From Planctomycetia bacterium (lineage in GTDB: Bacteria; Planctomycetota; Planctomycetia; Pirellulales; UBA1268): 46,918 nucleotides of DNA. The notes under the pieces are model-generated. The model ran no database searches, was not told the origin of the DNA, and worked only from the letters and a program-made list of their open reading frames with translations. The position numbers and the translations under genes are program-made. Below, in pieces: positions 33,290 through 41,939 of the stretch. The stretch spans positions 1 to 46,918 of the forward strand of contig JAPLNQ010000265.1 in assembly GCA_026401075.1 (NCBI GenBank). Reading direction: 5' to 3'. Positions within the stretch are counted from its first letter, which is position 1; each line of letters starts with the position of its first letter.

Positions 33290-35260
33290 CTACCGCACAC
33301 GCACCCGCATCGGCAGCATCATCAGCGGCCGGCCCGACGAGAGCTGCACGAGCGCATCGGCCTCGGCGGCCAGCCCTTCGAGCCCAGGCACGCCGGTCAT
33401 TCGGGCCAGCAACGCCGCCCGCAGGAGGGCTTCGCGGGCGAAGCTCGAGCCTGAGGCATTCCCAGCGCCGGCAAGCCGCGCCACCGGGGCCGCATCGCCG
33501 GCCATGCCGAAGAGATCGTCGAAGAGCCCACGCGGCTCAGGCAGCAGCACCCGCTCGATCGCCTCGTCTGCGCCGATCCCCGCCAGCTTCTTCGCCTCGT
33601 CGATGGCGTCGTCGAGCGTGCCCAGCCGGTCAACGAGCCCGAGGTCCTTCGCCATCCGGCCGGTGAAGACCCGGCCCTCGGCGAGTTTGCCAATGGTTTC
33701 CATGTCGAGCTTGCGGCCAGCGGCCACTTTCGACGTGAACAGCCGGTAGACGTCCTTCATCGTCGCCAGAAAAACCTCCCGCTCCTGCTCGGTGAACGGC
33801 GTCTGCATCGAGAGCCAGCCGGCATTGCGGCCCTTGGCCACGACGTCGGTATGCACGCCATATTTTTCTAGCGCCTTGCCGACGGCGATCTTGCCGCCGA
33901 CTACGCCGATCGATCCGGTGAGCGTGCCCGGGGCCGCCACGATCTTGTCGGCCGCCACCGCCACGTAGTAGCCGCCGCTGGCCGCGACGTCGGAGAGGCT
34001 CGCCACCACAGGCTTCGTGGTCCGCTCGGCCTCCCGCCAGATCAGGTCGCTGGCGAGTGCCGACCCGCCGGGAGAATCGATCCGCAGCACGATCGCAGCC
34101 ACCTTGTCGTCCTTCGCCGCATCGCGGATCGCCTTAATGACGCTGTCGGATCCGGCCGAGCCTCCGCCGAGTAGCTCGTCCTTGCCCTTCCCTTCCTTGA
34201 TCTCCCCTGTGAGATAGATGATGGCGATCTGCTTGTCCTTCCCAGCGGCCGCAGTCTGCTTCTGGCCCGACAGCAGTTCGACGAGCTTCACAAGCCCACC
34301 GATGCCGGAGAAGTCGTTGTCCATTTTCTGTTCGGCATAGTCGCGGGAGATCTTCGGTTCGTCGAGCTTGAGCCGACCAGCCAGGCCGCTGATCACCTCG
34401 TCCTCATAGGCCACGGCATCGATGAGCTTCGCCTTGAGGGCCATCTCCGGCGTGAACACACCGGTGTCGATCAGCGTGCGAACCTCATCCGCGGGCAGCT
34501 TCCGATCGGCGGCGATCCGCTCCACGAGCTGCTCGTAGAGATCCCCGACGAACTGCTCATATTGAGCGCGGAGCTGCGGGCTCATGCTCGTCCGTGTGAG
34601 CGGCTCACCCGCCCCCTTGAACTCGCCGACCTGGAGGATCTCGGCATTGATGTCGAGCTTGTCGAGCATCGCCTTGAAGAAGGTCACCTCCGTCCGCACG
34701 CCCGTGATCTCGAGCGTGGCTGCCGGCGGCATCGCCACCGTGTCGCAGGCCGACGCCACGATGTAGTGCACTGGGTCCGCGCCGATAAGGTGTGCGGCCA
34801 CCGGTTTGCCGGCCTTGCGGATTCGGCCGATCGCCGCCCGCAGTTCCTCGGCCCGCCCGCGACCGATGGCCGGCGATTCGATCGACAGCACCACCCCCTT
34901 CACCCGCGTGTCGGTGGCCGCCTTGTCGAGCCGCTCGATGAGGCGGTGCAGGTGCGGCGACACATCAGCCAAGAGCCCGCCCTGGCCGACGCCGTCGGGG
35001 ATCGATCCCGCCAGCGTGATTTGGGCGATCACCGGCGACTTCTTCTTTGCCTGCTTCTCAGTGGCCTTGGCGTCTTTGGCGTCTTTGTCGGCCGACTTGC
35101 CCGCCTGGCCCGCTGGTTCGGCGGTCGCCGTCTGCCCGTGGACGGTCGCCGGATGCAGCGCGGCCGTAGCCAGCAGCAGGACCGTCAGACAGCCAGCACT
35201 GGAAATACAGGCACGGCGGACCGCTCCGATAAGTCCCGAAAGGACGAAAAAGTGATGCAT
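33290..35260 (-). CDS. sppA: Signal peptide peptidase SppA, long (67K) type
   Basis: A 656-residue protein from ATG 35260 with GGGAG 10 bases upstream. N-terminal signal/anchor (CLTVLLLATAALHP), then two tandem S49 (ClpP-fold) halves. The first half has IRKAGKPVAAHLIGADPVHYIVASACD, which supplies the general-base Lys region. The second has LRIDSPGGSALASDLIWRE and VVASLSDVAASGGYYVAVAADKIVA, where the Ser of SDVAASGG is the expected nucleophile. This is the E. coli-type 67-kDa architecture that degrades cleaved signal peptides in the membrane. A Lys/Ala/Asp-rich linker (KSADKDAKDAKATEKQAKKK) follows the signal sequence. It is divergent from lexA. Confidence 0.92.
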   Translation of the reverse strand: MHHFFVLSGLIGAVRRACISSAGCLTVLLLATAALHPATVHGQTATAEPAGQAGKSADKDAKDAKATEKQAKKKSPVIAQITLAGSIPDGVGQGGLLADVSPHLHRLIERLDKAATDTRVKGVVLSIESPAIGRGRAEELRAAIGRIRKAGKPVAAHLIGADPVHYIVASACDTVAMPPAATLEITGVRTEVTFFKAMLDKLDINAEILQVGEFKGAGEPLTRTSMSPQLRAQYEQFVGDLYEQLVERIAADRKLPADEVRTLIDTGVFTPEMALKAKLIDAVAYEDEVISGLAGRLKLDEPKISRDYAEQKMDNDFSGIGGLVKLVELLSGQKQTAAAGKDKQIAIIYLTGEIKEGKGKDELLGGGSAGSDSVIKAIRDAAKDDKVAAIVLRIDSPGGSALASDLIWREAERTTKPVVASLSDVAASGGYYVAVAADKIVAAPGTLTGSIGVVGGKIAVGKALEKYGVHTDVVAKGRNAGWLSMQTPFTEQEREVFLATMKDVYRLFTSKVAAGRKLDMETIGKLAEGRVFTGRMAKDLGLVDRLGTLDDAIDEAKKLAGIGADEAIERVLLPEPRGLFDDLFGMAGDAAPVARLAGAGNASGSSFAREALLRAALLARMTGVPGLEGLAAEADALVQLSSGRPLMMLPMRVRVR

Positions 35261-35295
35261 GGTGGTGCCACTCCCAAAAAGATTTACCAGAGGAC

Positions 35296-35323
35296 TTGAA
35301 AATGAACGGCCGTATAGTAAGAT
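35296..35323 (+). promoter_or_regulatory. Candidate promoter upstream of lexA
   Basis: TTGAAA (35296-35301), 16-bp spacer, TAAGAT (35318-35323), in the direction of lexA. It would leave a leader of about 150 nt containing the direct repeats at 35416-35450. Consensus-like but unproven. Confidence 0.3.
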
Positions 35324-35415
35324 ACTGGCGTCCACAGCAGAAAACGACCGATCACTCCGTCGTGTCGCGAATCCCAACGGTCCCGCCGATCATACACCGC
35401 CGCAAGACATACCAC

Positions 35416-35450
35416 CGCACAATACACCACTTCCCGCACAATACACCACT
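35416..35450. repeat. Direct repeat of CGCACAATACACCACT upstream of lexA
   Basis: Two identical 16-bp copies (35416-35431 and 35435-35450) with a 19-bp period, ending 29 bp before the lexA start. Weaker relatives lie just upstream (ATACACCGCC near 35393, ATACCACCG near 35409). The position fits binding sites for LexA itself or another regulator. Confidence 0.55.
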
Positions 35451-35479
35451 CTAGGAAAGCGTCTCCACGCTCGACATAC

Positions 35480-36274
35480 ATGTCCAAAACCCTCGCCAGC
35501 AAAACCTCGTCGAAGAAGGCCTCTCCATCCCGCTCTGCTGCAGGCAAATCGGCTGGAAAGCGACCGGTCGCCTCGGCCGCAGCCCTGCGGAGCGTGGCCT
35601 CGCTCCAAAACAGCCTGCTGGGCAATAGCCTGCTTGGCAATAAGGTCTTGGGGCGAACCGTCGACACCGGCACCGAGGGTGACGACATACCGACCGAGCG
35701 GCAGATGGAAATCTATTCCTTCATTCGCGACAAGATCCACACCCGGGGCTACGGCCCCACGGTCCGTGAGATCGGCGCAGCCTTCAAGATCCGCTCACCC
35801 AACGGCGTGGTCTGCCATCTCAAGGCGCTCGAGCGCAAAGGGATGATCACCCGCGGCAAGAATATGTCGCGGGCGATCGAACTGGTCGCCGAACCGGCTC
35901 ATCTCAGGGGCCTGCCGCTGGCAGGCTGGGTGGCGGCCGGCACGCTGCGTCCGGCGGAGGAACAGAGCGAGCGGATCGACTTCGAAAGCCTGTTCAAGCG
36001 AGACAACCACTTCGTGCTCAAGGTGATGGGTGATTCGATGATCGACGCCCAGATTGCCGATGGCGACTGGGTGGTGATCCAGAAGAAGCAGACCGCACAT
36101 TCCGGCGACATCGTGGTGGCCCAGACGGAAGACGGAGAGGCGACGCTCAAGCAGTGGTTCCCGGAGCGCGACCGCATCCGGCTGCAGCCTGCGAATCCCT
36201 CGATGAAGCCGATCTATGTGAAAAACGCACGGGTGCTCGGCGTGCTCGTCGGCGTGGTCCGCAAGACGGGGTAG
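35480..36274 (+). CDS. lexA: LexA-type SOS repressor with N-terminal extension
   Basis: A 264-residue protein. Residues from about 70 on align with LexA: PTERQMEIYSFIRDKI, winged HTH GYGPTVREIGAAFKIRSPNGVVCHLKALERKGMITR, cleavage region LPLAGWVAAG (Ala-Gly bond), catalytic Ser in MGDSMIDAQIADGDWVVI and Lys in EATLKQWF. RecA-stimulated self-cleavage is therefore expected. The first roughly 70 residues are an unusual Ser/Lys/Ala-rich extension with a small repeat (NSLLGNSLLGNKVLG, encoded by 15-bp units) absent from normal LexA of about 200 residues. No in-frame ATG lies between 35480 and the conserved start, so the extension is probably real. The divergent sppA gene and the repeats in between make autoregulation plausible. 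Confidence 0.92.
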   Translation: MSKTLASKTSSKKASPSRSAAGKSAGKRPVASAAALRSVASLQNSLLGNSLLGNKVLGRTVDTGTEGDDIPTERQMEIYSFIRDKIHTRGYGPTVREIGAAFKIRSPNGVVCHLKALERKGMITRGKNMSRAIELVAEPAHLRGLPLAGWVAAGTLRPAEEQSERIDFESLFKRDNHFVLKVMGDSMIDAQIADGDWVVIQKKQTAHSGDIVVAQTEDGEATLKQWFPERDRIRLQPANPSMKPIYVKNARVLGVLVGVVRKTG

Positions 36275-36280
36275 CCGGCG

Positions 36281-37726
36281 TCACGCCATCGGTGCCGCTT
36301 CCTGCAGTTGATGCAGTTTGTTGTAGAGCGTCTTGAGGCTGATGCCGAGTTCTTCGGCGGTCTTCGCCTTGTTGCCGTGGTTGCGTTCGAGTCCCTCGAG
36401 GATCGCTCGCATCTCCAGGTCGCGGAGACTCTCGGGCTTGCGTGGCGACGTGGTGGCGACAGGTACCGCAACTGCGTTGCCCGTGGCCTGGGCAGCCGTT
36501 CCGGCGACGGGCTTCGCGGAAGCTGCGGCCTGGGGAGGTGCGGCCCCGAGCCGCGTGGGCAGATGCTCGACCAAGAGCGGTAGTTCGTCGCAGAGCACCA
36601 GTGCGTGCTCAATCACGTTGGCCAATTCGCGGATGTTCCCCGGCCAGCGATGGTGGGCGAGCGCCTCAAATACCTCCGGCACGGTGACGGCGGCATCGGG
36701 CGGGGTCTGCGGCCTCGCCTTGTGCACAAAATGCCACACGAGTGCGGGTAGGTCGTCGATCCGCTCACGCAATGGTGGAATGGCGATCTCGAACGTGTTG
36801 ATGCGAAACAGCAGATCCTCACGAAACTCCCCGGCACCCACCATCTCCTCGAGGGAGCGGTGCGTGGCGCAGACGACCCGCACATCGACCGTGATCGGCT
36901 GGTTGTCGCCCACGCGGCGGATCTCGCCGCTTTCGAGCGCCCGCAGCAGCCGTGATTGCAACTGCCTGGGGAGTTCGCCGATCTCGTCCAGGAAGAGCGT
37001 GCCGCCGTCGGCCACCTCAAACAGCCCGGCCCGGTGCTCATCGGCACCGGTGAACGCACCCTTGCGATGGCCAAACAGCTCGCTCTCCACCAGGTGCTCC
37101 GGCAGCGCGCCGCAGTTGACCGCCACCAGTGGCCCCGTAGCCCGAGGGCTGCCTTCGTGGATCGCCCTGGCCACGAGTTCCTTGCCGGTGCCGGTCTCAC
37201 CTCGGATGAGCACGTTTGAGTCACTCGCCGCCACGCGGGCGACCAGCCGCCGCACCCGGTCGAGGCCGGGCGACGCGCCCACGAGCTGGCTCGTTCCCTC
37301 GGCCCGACGAACCCGGCGTTCAAGCGCCCGCAGTCGGCTCGTCAGCTCTCGCTTCTTTCGAACCCGCTCCAGGACAGCCTGGATCTCGGCCAGTTTGCAG
37401 GGCTTGGTGAGGTAGTCGAAGACTCCCTGACGGACCGCCGTCACCGCGCTCTCGAGCGACGACTTCCCGGTGATGATCACCGTCTCCGTGTCGGCCGACG
37501 TCTCCCGCACGCGTGCGATCACGTCCAACCCGCCCACACCGGGCATGTCGAGATCGACGATCACGCAGTCGTAGGCGGTGCGGTCGAGTGCGGCCAGCGC
37601 TGTGCGACCGTCGGGACAGACCGTCGCCTCGTGGCCCAGCCGTGGCAATTCGATCCGCATCAGTTCCTGGATCGAGGTCTCGTCGTCGGCAAACAGGATT
37701 CGCATCGGCCTGAAGTGCTGTTTCAT
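36281..37726 (-). CDS. Sigma-54-dependent response regulator (NtrC/AtoC family)
   Basis: A 481-residue protein from ATG 37726 with GGAGG 6 bases upstream. Receiver domain (residues 8-125) with the acidic pair in FADDE, phospho-acceptor Asp58 in VIVDLDMPG, Thr in VIITGKS and Lys in YLTKP. AAA+ sigma-54 activation domain with Walker A GETGTGKE, the intact sigma-54-contact loop GAFTGA, Walker B GGTLFLDEIGEL and the Arg-finger region RRVGDNQPI. A Fis-type HTH ends the protein (AILEGLERNHGNKAKTAEELGISLKTLYNKL). It lies 20 bp after the histidine kinase, so the two form a two-component pair acting at sigma-54 promoters. It is the last gene of the MoxR operon and converges on lexA with a 6-bp gap. 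Confidence 0.95.
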   Translation of the reverse strand: MKQHFRPMRILFADDETSIQELMRIELPRLGHEATVCPDGRTALAALDRTAYDCVIVDLDMPGVGGLDVIARVRETSADTETVIITGKSSLESAVTAVRQGVFDYLTKPCKLAEIQAVLERVRKKRELTSRLRALERRVRRAEGTSQLVGASPGLDRVRRLVARVAASDSNVLIRGETGTGKELVARAIHEGSPRATGPLVAVNCGALPEHLVESELFGHRKGAFTGADEHRAGLFEVADGGTLFLDEIGELPRQLQSRLLRALESGEIRRVGDNQPITVDVRVVCATHRSLEEMVGAGEFREDLLFRINTFEIAIPPLRERIDDLPALVWHFVHKARPQTPPDAAVTVPEVFEALAHHRWPGNIRELANVIEHALVLCDELPLLVEHLPTRLGAAPPQAAASAKPVAGTAAQATGNAVAVPVATTSPRKPESLRDLEMRAILEGLERNHGNKAKTAEELGISLKTLYNKLHQLQEAAPMA

Positions 37727-37746
37727 GGCAAACCTCCAAATGTGCG

Positions 37747-39432
37747 TTAGGCGGCATGGGCGTCTGGGGCAGGTCCCTGCGACACGGCGACATCGCCCAC
37801 GGCCGCCACTGGCAGCGTGACGCGAAACATCGAGCCCTGCCCTTCGCCGGCGCTCGCGGCCGCGATCCTGCCGCCATGGTCGGCGACGATGCGGTGGACG
37901 ATCGACAATCCGAGGCCCGTTCCCTGCCCCGAACGGCGACGGGTGAAGAACGGCTCAAAGAGATGCTCGAGAACCTCTTCCGTCATGCCACAGCCGTCGT
38001 CCGTGATCGTCAGCAGCGCCTCGCGACCGCTCCGTCGCACACCCACGCGCACATGCCCTGACTCATCGATCGAGTCGAGCGCATTGACAAGCAGGTTGAG
38101 GACCACCTGCTTGATCTCCTGCGGATTGACCATCACCAACACGTCCGGCCCCTCGTCGATCTCGATTGAGCGACCGGCAAACCGGCCGACATGCCGGAGC
38201 ATGTCGGCCACGTCGGCGACGAGCGCCATCATCGCTGTGGCCTGCCGTCGCACCTCGCCCAGCCGCGAAAAGTCGAGGAGCTTCTCGGTGATACCCTTGC
38301 AGCGAAAGGCCTCGGTCTGGATGAGTTCGAGGTAGCGTTTCACGATCTGCGCATCGGCGTCGTCCGGGGCCAGCCCTTCCAGCCGGCTCTCCAGCGACTC
38401 GGCGCACATGGCGATCGATGCCAGCGGATTGTTGATCTCGTGGGCGACGCCGGCCGCCAAAAATCCGACGCTCGCCAGCTGTTCGCTCCGGATCACCTCG
38501 CGGGTGCGGAACTGCACCTGGCGGTCGAGGTCGTCGCGAATTTCCTCGAACCGCTCCGTCATGTCGTTGAGCGCGGCGGCCAGTTCAGCCATCTCGTCGC
38601 TGGAGTCGAGTTTGAGCCGGAAAGCGAAATCGCCCGCCGCCACGCGGCGTGAGCCGTTGCCGAGCAGCCGCAACGGCCGAAACACCCACCGATAGCTGAG
38701 CGTGCCAAGCGCCGCCAGGAGCGCTGCGGCCGCCAGGGCCGAGGCCCATGTGGTGACGATCAACGTGCGATAGCCGCTGCGAACCTCGTGCGAAAGGTCG
38801 TGGAGACGCTCCTGCAGAAACGTGGGCAACTCGGCTGAGAGCGATGCCAGCTTGTCGAGATGCGGCCCGCTGTCGAGCAACCGGCCCCGCTGCCACGGCA
38901 CGCTGCTCTCGTCCTCTGCCTCGTCGCCCACCGCCGGCGGTGCCGGCGCGACGATCGTATCGATCGTGTCGAGGCAGGTCGCGATTGCGGCGGCCGTTTC
39001 ACGCTCGCGGCTCCGATCGCCGAAGGGGAACGGCATGTTGTCCAGCTCGCCCTCAGCCAACTCTTCACAGTAGCGGTCAAGCGACCAGCGGGCATGGGCG
39101 ATCTGACCGGTGAACGTATCAGCGAACACAGGCTCTTCTTCGTCCTCGGCATCGTCCTCATCATCGGCTGGTGGTGGGGGAAGCGGCTCGCCAATCAGCC
39201 CAAACTCAGCCTCACCCGAAAGCGCCCGGGCGTGAGCCAGCCGCAGACTGCCAACGCTGGCGTTCAAGTCGCTGGCGCGGGGCAGTTCAGCCGCCCGGCA
39301 ACTCAGCGATCGCACCAGCCGCCGATAGGAATAGACACCGAGAAAGCTGCTGGCCGACAGCACGGCAACCATGATGCCGACGAGCGCACCGCCGAGCAGC
39401 AGCTTGTTGCGAATGGGGCGTCGCTTGATCAC
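37747..39432 (-). CDS. Membrane-bound sensor histidine kinase (HAMP-HisKA-HATPase_c)
   Basis: A 561-residue kinase started at GTG 39432 (VIKRRPIRNKLLLGG), which overlaps the stop of the upstream gene by GTGA. TM1 (LLLGGALVGIMVAVLSASSFLGV), a sensor region of about 200 residues with an acidic patch (PADDEDDAEDEEE), TM2 (LIVTTWASALAAAALLAALGTL), HAMP (FRPLRLLGNGSRRVAAGDF), HisKA with His in GVAHEINNPLASI, and HATPase_c with NLLVNALDSI (N box), DDGCGMTEE (G1) and GTGLGLSIV (G2). It is the cognate kinase of the adjacent NtrC-type regulator. Frame extension to 40278 is open but only reflects GC-rich overlap with the upstream gene. The signal is unknown. Confidence 0.92.
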   Translation of the reverse strand: MIKRRPIRNKLLLGGALVGIMVAVLSASSFLGVYSYRRLVRSLSCRAAELPRASDLNASVGSLRLAHARALSGEAEFGLIGEPLPPPPADDEDDAEDEEEPVFADTFTGQIAHARWSLDRYCEELAEGELDNMPFPFGDRSRERETAAAIATCLDTIDTIVAPAPPAVGDEAEDESSVPWQRGRLLDSGPHLDKLASLSAELPTFLQERLHDLSHEVRSGYRTLIVTTWASALAAAALLAALGTLSYRWVFRPLRLLGNGSRRVAAGDFAFRLKLDSSDEMAELAAALNDMTERFEEIRDDLDRQVQFRTREVIRSEQLASVGFLAAGVAHEINNPLASIAMCAESLESRLEGLAPDDADAQIVKRYLELIQTEAFRCKGITEKLLDFSRLGEVRRQATAMMALVADVADMLRHVGRFAGRSIEIDEGPDVLVMVNPQEIKQVVLNLLVNALDSIDESGHVRVGVRRSGREALLTITDDGCGMTEEVLEHLFEPFFTRRRSGQGTGLGLSIVHRIVADHGGRIAAASAGEGQGSMFRVTLPVAAVGDVAVSQGPAPDAHAA

Positions 39433-41939
39433 GTCTGAATTCCCTGCTGGCAGACTGCGGTGGCGAGGGAACGTAGCAAAAGCCCCGCCTCGCCAGAAGG
39501 GCGACTTCGAGCCATGAAAAGCGGCCACAAAAAAGGGGACGCAGCCAGTAGTGTTTGGCGTGGATGAGGGCGGGGCTGGCCATGTCCTGAAGAGAGTGAA
39601 AAGGGGACGCAGCTCTTTTCGGCCGCACTTGGCCGAAAAGAGCTGCGTCCCCTTTTCAATCGCTTCCGCAGAAACCACTCGGTACACATGAAAGCCGCCA
39701 GCAGGAGAAACATCGGCCACTTGTCCCAGGCCGCGAACGACCATTCCTCCGTGGTCTCGAAAGCCGCCGGCTTCTTGGCGATCTCGTCGAAGATGCCCGG
39801 CAGTTCCTCGGGCAGCCGCACGCCGCCGCCGGTCGCCTCGGCCAGTTGTCGCATCAGCCGCGGATTGGCCCGTGGGTTGGCCAGTTCCAGATCCTGCCTT
39901 ACCACCGTGAATCGCGCTGCGCGTTCCAGCGGCGTGGGATCCCCTGGCCGCGATGCTTTCACGACCAGCTTCCAATCGCCCGGATCGCTGAAGTCGGAGA
40001 CCGTGCCGGTGAACGTCTCGCCCCGCCTCGCGATGCGGACGGGCCGTGGGAGGCCGGACGGTGAAACGGCGAACGCCTCGACCGCGACGTCGGTCACCGC
40101 CGTGCCATCGGCCTTCGTCAGGCCGGCATCGAATGCGAGCGGAACGCCGGGTGAAATTCTCCGCTGCGCCAGACGGATCCAGAGCGCATCCTGCTCGGAG
40201 TCGTCTTGCTTGGCGAGCCAGAGCACCAGTTGCCGCCAGAAACGCCGGTGCTGCTCGACTGCGCCCTGCATCGCCCATCGCCAGGTCGAGTCGCCGGCGA
40301 AGGCGAGCACGCGACCGTCGCCGTATTCGCGACCGACGAGCAGTGGTCGGCCGTCCGCCGTCACCGCCAGCGGCTTGGCCGTGGGCACGAGCCGACCGAG
40401 ATTGTTTGCGCCCTCGAGTGGCGGCAGTGCCTGCCAGACCGCACGCGAGTCCTGCTCACTCTTTCCCTGCCGCAGGATCGACACGCCGCCAAAGCGTGTG
40501 TCGGGGAGCATCTGCAGCGGCCCCTTGAGATGAAGGCTCTCGCGCACCGGCTCGTCGAACGACTGCCGTGCGAGACGATCAGGCTCGAACGGCATCGCTG
40601 GTGCGAGTGCGGAACTGCCCCAGCCGCCGGCCTCGAACGCATGAAAACCGCCGAGCATGCCGATGCCGGCGCCGGCCTGCACCTTGCGGAGGATCTTCTG
40701 TAGATCGTCTCGTCGTATCGCCGCGGAGTCGAGGTCGCCGATCAGGAAGACGTTGTAATCGCCCGACAACTGCCGGCCGATATCGACAGGCCAGGTGTCG
40801 CGACGGCCTGAATCGATCCACCGAAAATCGACCTGCATGTCGGGGCTGGCCGCGAGCACACGGCGCAAAAACCGCTGCTCAACCCGCAGGCTCCCTTCCA
40901 GGTAGAGCACCCGCAGGCCGCCGTCGACCACCTCCACGAACGTCGAAAGTTCGTTGTTGGTAACCACCACTTCCCCCTCCTGCCGTTCGACGACGAGCGA
41001 CAGCTTCCGTTCGCCCAGGCTCTGCGGCGTCCAGGCGAGGCGGACCGCCTCCTCGACCTCCGCACCTCCTTTCACGGTCGTGCGGGCCACCTCCTCCATG
41101 CCGCCGGTATCGTTCTCGGCCAACAGCTTCACCACCGCATCCCGGTCTGCCAGCCCCTCCAGACGCACGCGGCCCGCGACCTCCAACTGGTTCTTGAGGT
41201 AGACGGTCTCACCCACCGACAGGTTGACGATCGCTGCGTCGCGGCCCTGTCCCGCCCCGAGCTGCTGTCCAAACGTGACGCTCCACAGCGGCACACCGGC
41301 GTCACCAACGGCACGCGCGGCCGTCTGCGGCGGCTCGTCTCGCGGCGGATAGGCGTGCTGGGCACCATCGCTGAGCACGATCACACCGGCAAGCTGCCGA
41401 CCGGCACCCGCCCGCACAGCCTCGGCAATGGCTGCACCGATCGCCGTCTGATCGGATGTCTTGCCGGCCTGCCAGGCGGAGAGCGGAAACGGATTGCCTG
41501 ATGCCGCGGCCACGGGACTCAATTCACGATCAAACGCATAGGTTGCGATGTCGAAATCACCGCTCTCCATCAGGGCCTCGGCTGCCGGCCGTGCCGCTGT
41601 CAGCGACGCAGTCAACGCATCCCAGCGGGTCTGGCCGTTGGGACCGTCCGCCACGGTCATGCTCTTCGAGGCATCGGCGAGCACCACCACGGTACCCTGC
41701 TGCCGCGCCTGCCGAGTCGAGACGAAGGTCGGCCTCAGCATGCAGAGCACGAGCGCAAGAAACGCACCCAGCCGCAGGAGGACGAGCAACAGCACGCGAC
41801 CGTGGGACACACGGGAACGGTCGGGCGGCACGGCCAGCAGCACGGCCAGCAGCGCGACCGTGACCAGCGCCACGAGGAGCCACGAGCCCACAGGGTCGAA
41901 GTGCACTGCCACCCGTTGTGCCGACGTGACCGCGATCAT
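39429..41939 (-). CDS. VWA/GATase-like membrane protein with repeat-derived C-terminus
   Basis: An 836-residue protein from ATG 41939 that overlaps the BatA-like stop by ATGA. Two N-terminal TM helices (WLLVALVTVALLAVLLAVP; VLLLVLLRLGAFLALVLCML), then a VWA-like domain with an intact MIDAS start DASKS in VVVLADASKSM and the later VIVLSDGAQHAY, an Ig-like segment, and a class I glutamine-amidotransferase-like fold (VLYLEGSLRVEQRFLRRVL, FLIGDLDSAAI, GMLGGFHAFEAGGWG, REYGDGRVLAFAGDSTWRW), as in large planctomycete BatA-associated proteins. A last TM (WPMFLLLAAFMCTEWFL) marks the natural end near 39670. About 75 further codons run through a hairpin repeat (39597-39658; peptide KSCVPF) to a stop overlapping the kinase start, so the tail is repeat-derived and possibly non-functional. 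Confidence 0.8.
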   Translation of the reverse strand: MIAVTSAQRVAVHFDPVGSWLLVALVTVALLAVLLAVPPDRSRVSHGRVLLLVLLRLGAFLALVLCMLRPTFVSTRQARQQGTVVVLADASKSMTVADGPNGQTRWDALTASLTAARPAAEALMESGDFDIATYAFDRELSPVAAASGNPFPLSAWQAGKTSDQTAIGAAIAEAVRAGAGRQLAGVIVLSDGAQHAYPPRDEPPQTAARAVGDAGVPLWSVTFGQQLGAGQGRDAAIVNLSVGETVYLKNQLEVAGRVRLEGLADRDAVVKLLAENDTGGMEEVARTTVKGGAEVEEAVRLAWTPQSLGERKLSLVVERQEGEVVVTNNELSTFVEVVDGGLRVLYLEGSLRVEQRFLRRVLAASPDMQVDFRWIDSGRRDTWPVDIGRQLSGDYNVFLIGDLDSAAIRRDDLQKILRKVQAGAGIGMLGGFHAFEAGGWGSSALAPAMPFEPDRLARQSFDEPVRESLHLKGPLQMLPDTRFGGVSILRQGKSEQDSRAVWQALPPLEGANNLGRLVPTAKPLAVTADGRPLLVGREYGDGRVLAFAGDSTWRWAMQGAVEQHRRFWRQLVLWLAKQDDSEQDALWIRLAQRRISPGVPLAFDAGLTKADGTAVTDVAVEAFAVSPSGLPRPVRIARRGETFTGTVSDFSDPGDWKLVVKASRPGDPTPLERAARFTVVRQDLELANPRANPRLMRQLAEATGGGVRLPEELPGIFDEIAKKPAAFETTEEWSFAAWDKWPMFLLLAAFMCTEWFLRKRLKRGRSSFRPSAAEKSCVPFSLSSGHGQPRPHPRQTLLAASPFLWPLFMARSRPSGEAGLLLRSLATAVCQQGIQT
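39529..39545 (-). repeat. Partial copy of the GGGGACGCAGC repeat
   Basis: AAAAAAGGGGACGCAGC, one half of the hairpin at 39597-39658, located 51 bp to its left and also within the 3' end of the VWA/GATase-like gene. Confidence 0.65.
39597..39658. repeat. Perfect hairpin repeat with 28-bp arms inside the operon
   Basis: Arms 39597-39624 and 39631-39658 are exact inverted repeats around a 6-nt loop (GCACTT). The arm contains GGGGACGCAGCTC, shared with the copies at 1857, 1924 and 39529. It lies inside the reading frame of the VWA/GATase-like gene, upstream of the histidine kinase start. In RNA it would form a very stable stem, likely to affect expression of the two distal genes. Confidence 0.9.
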
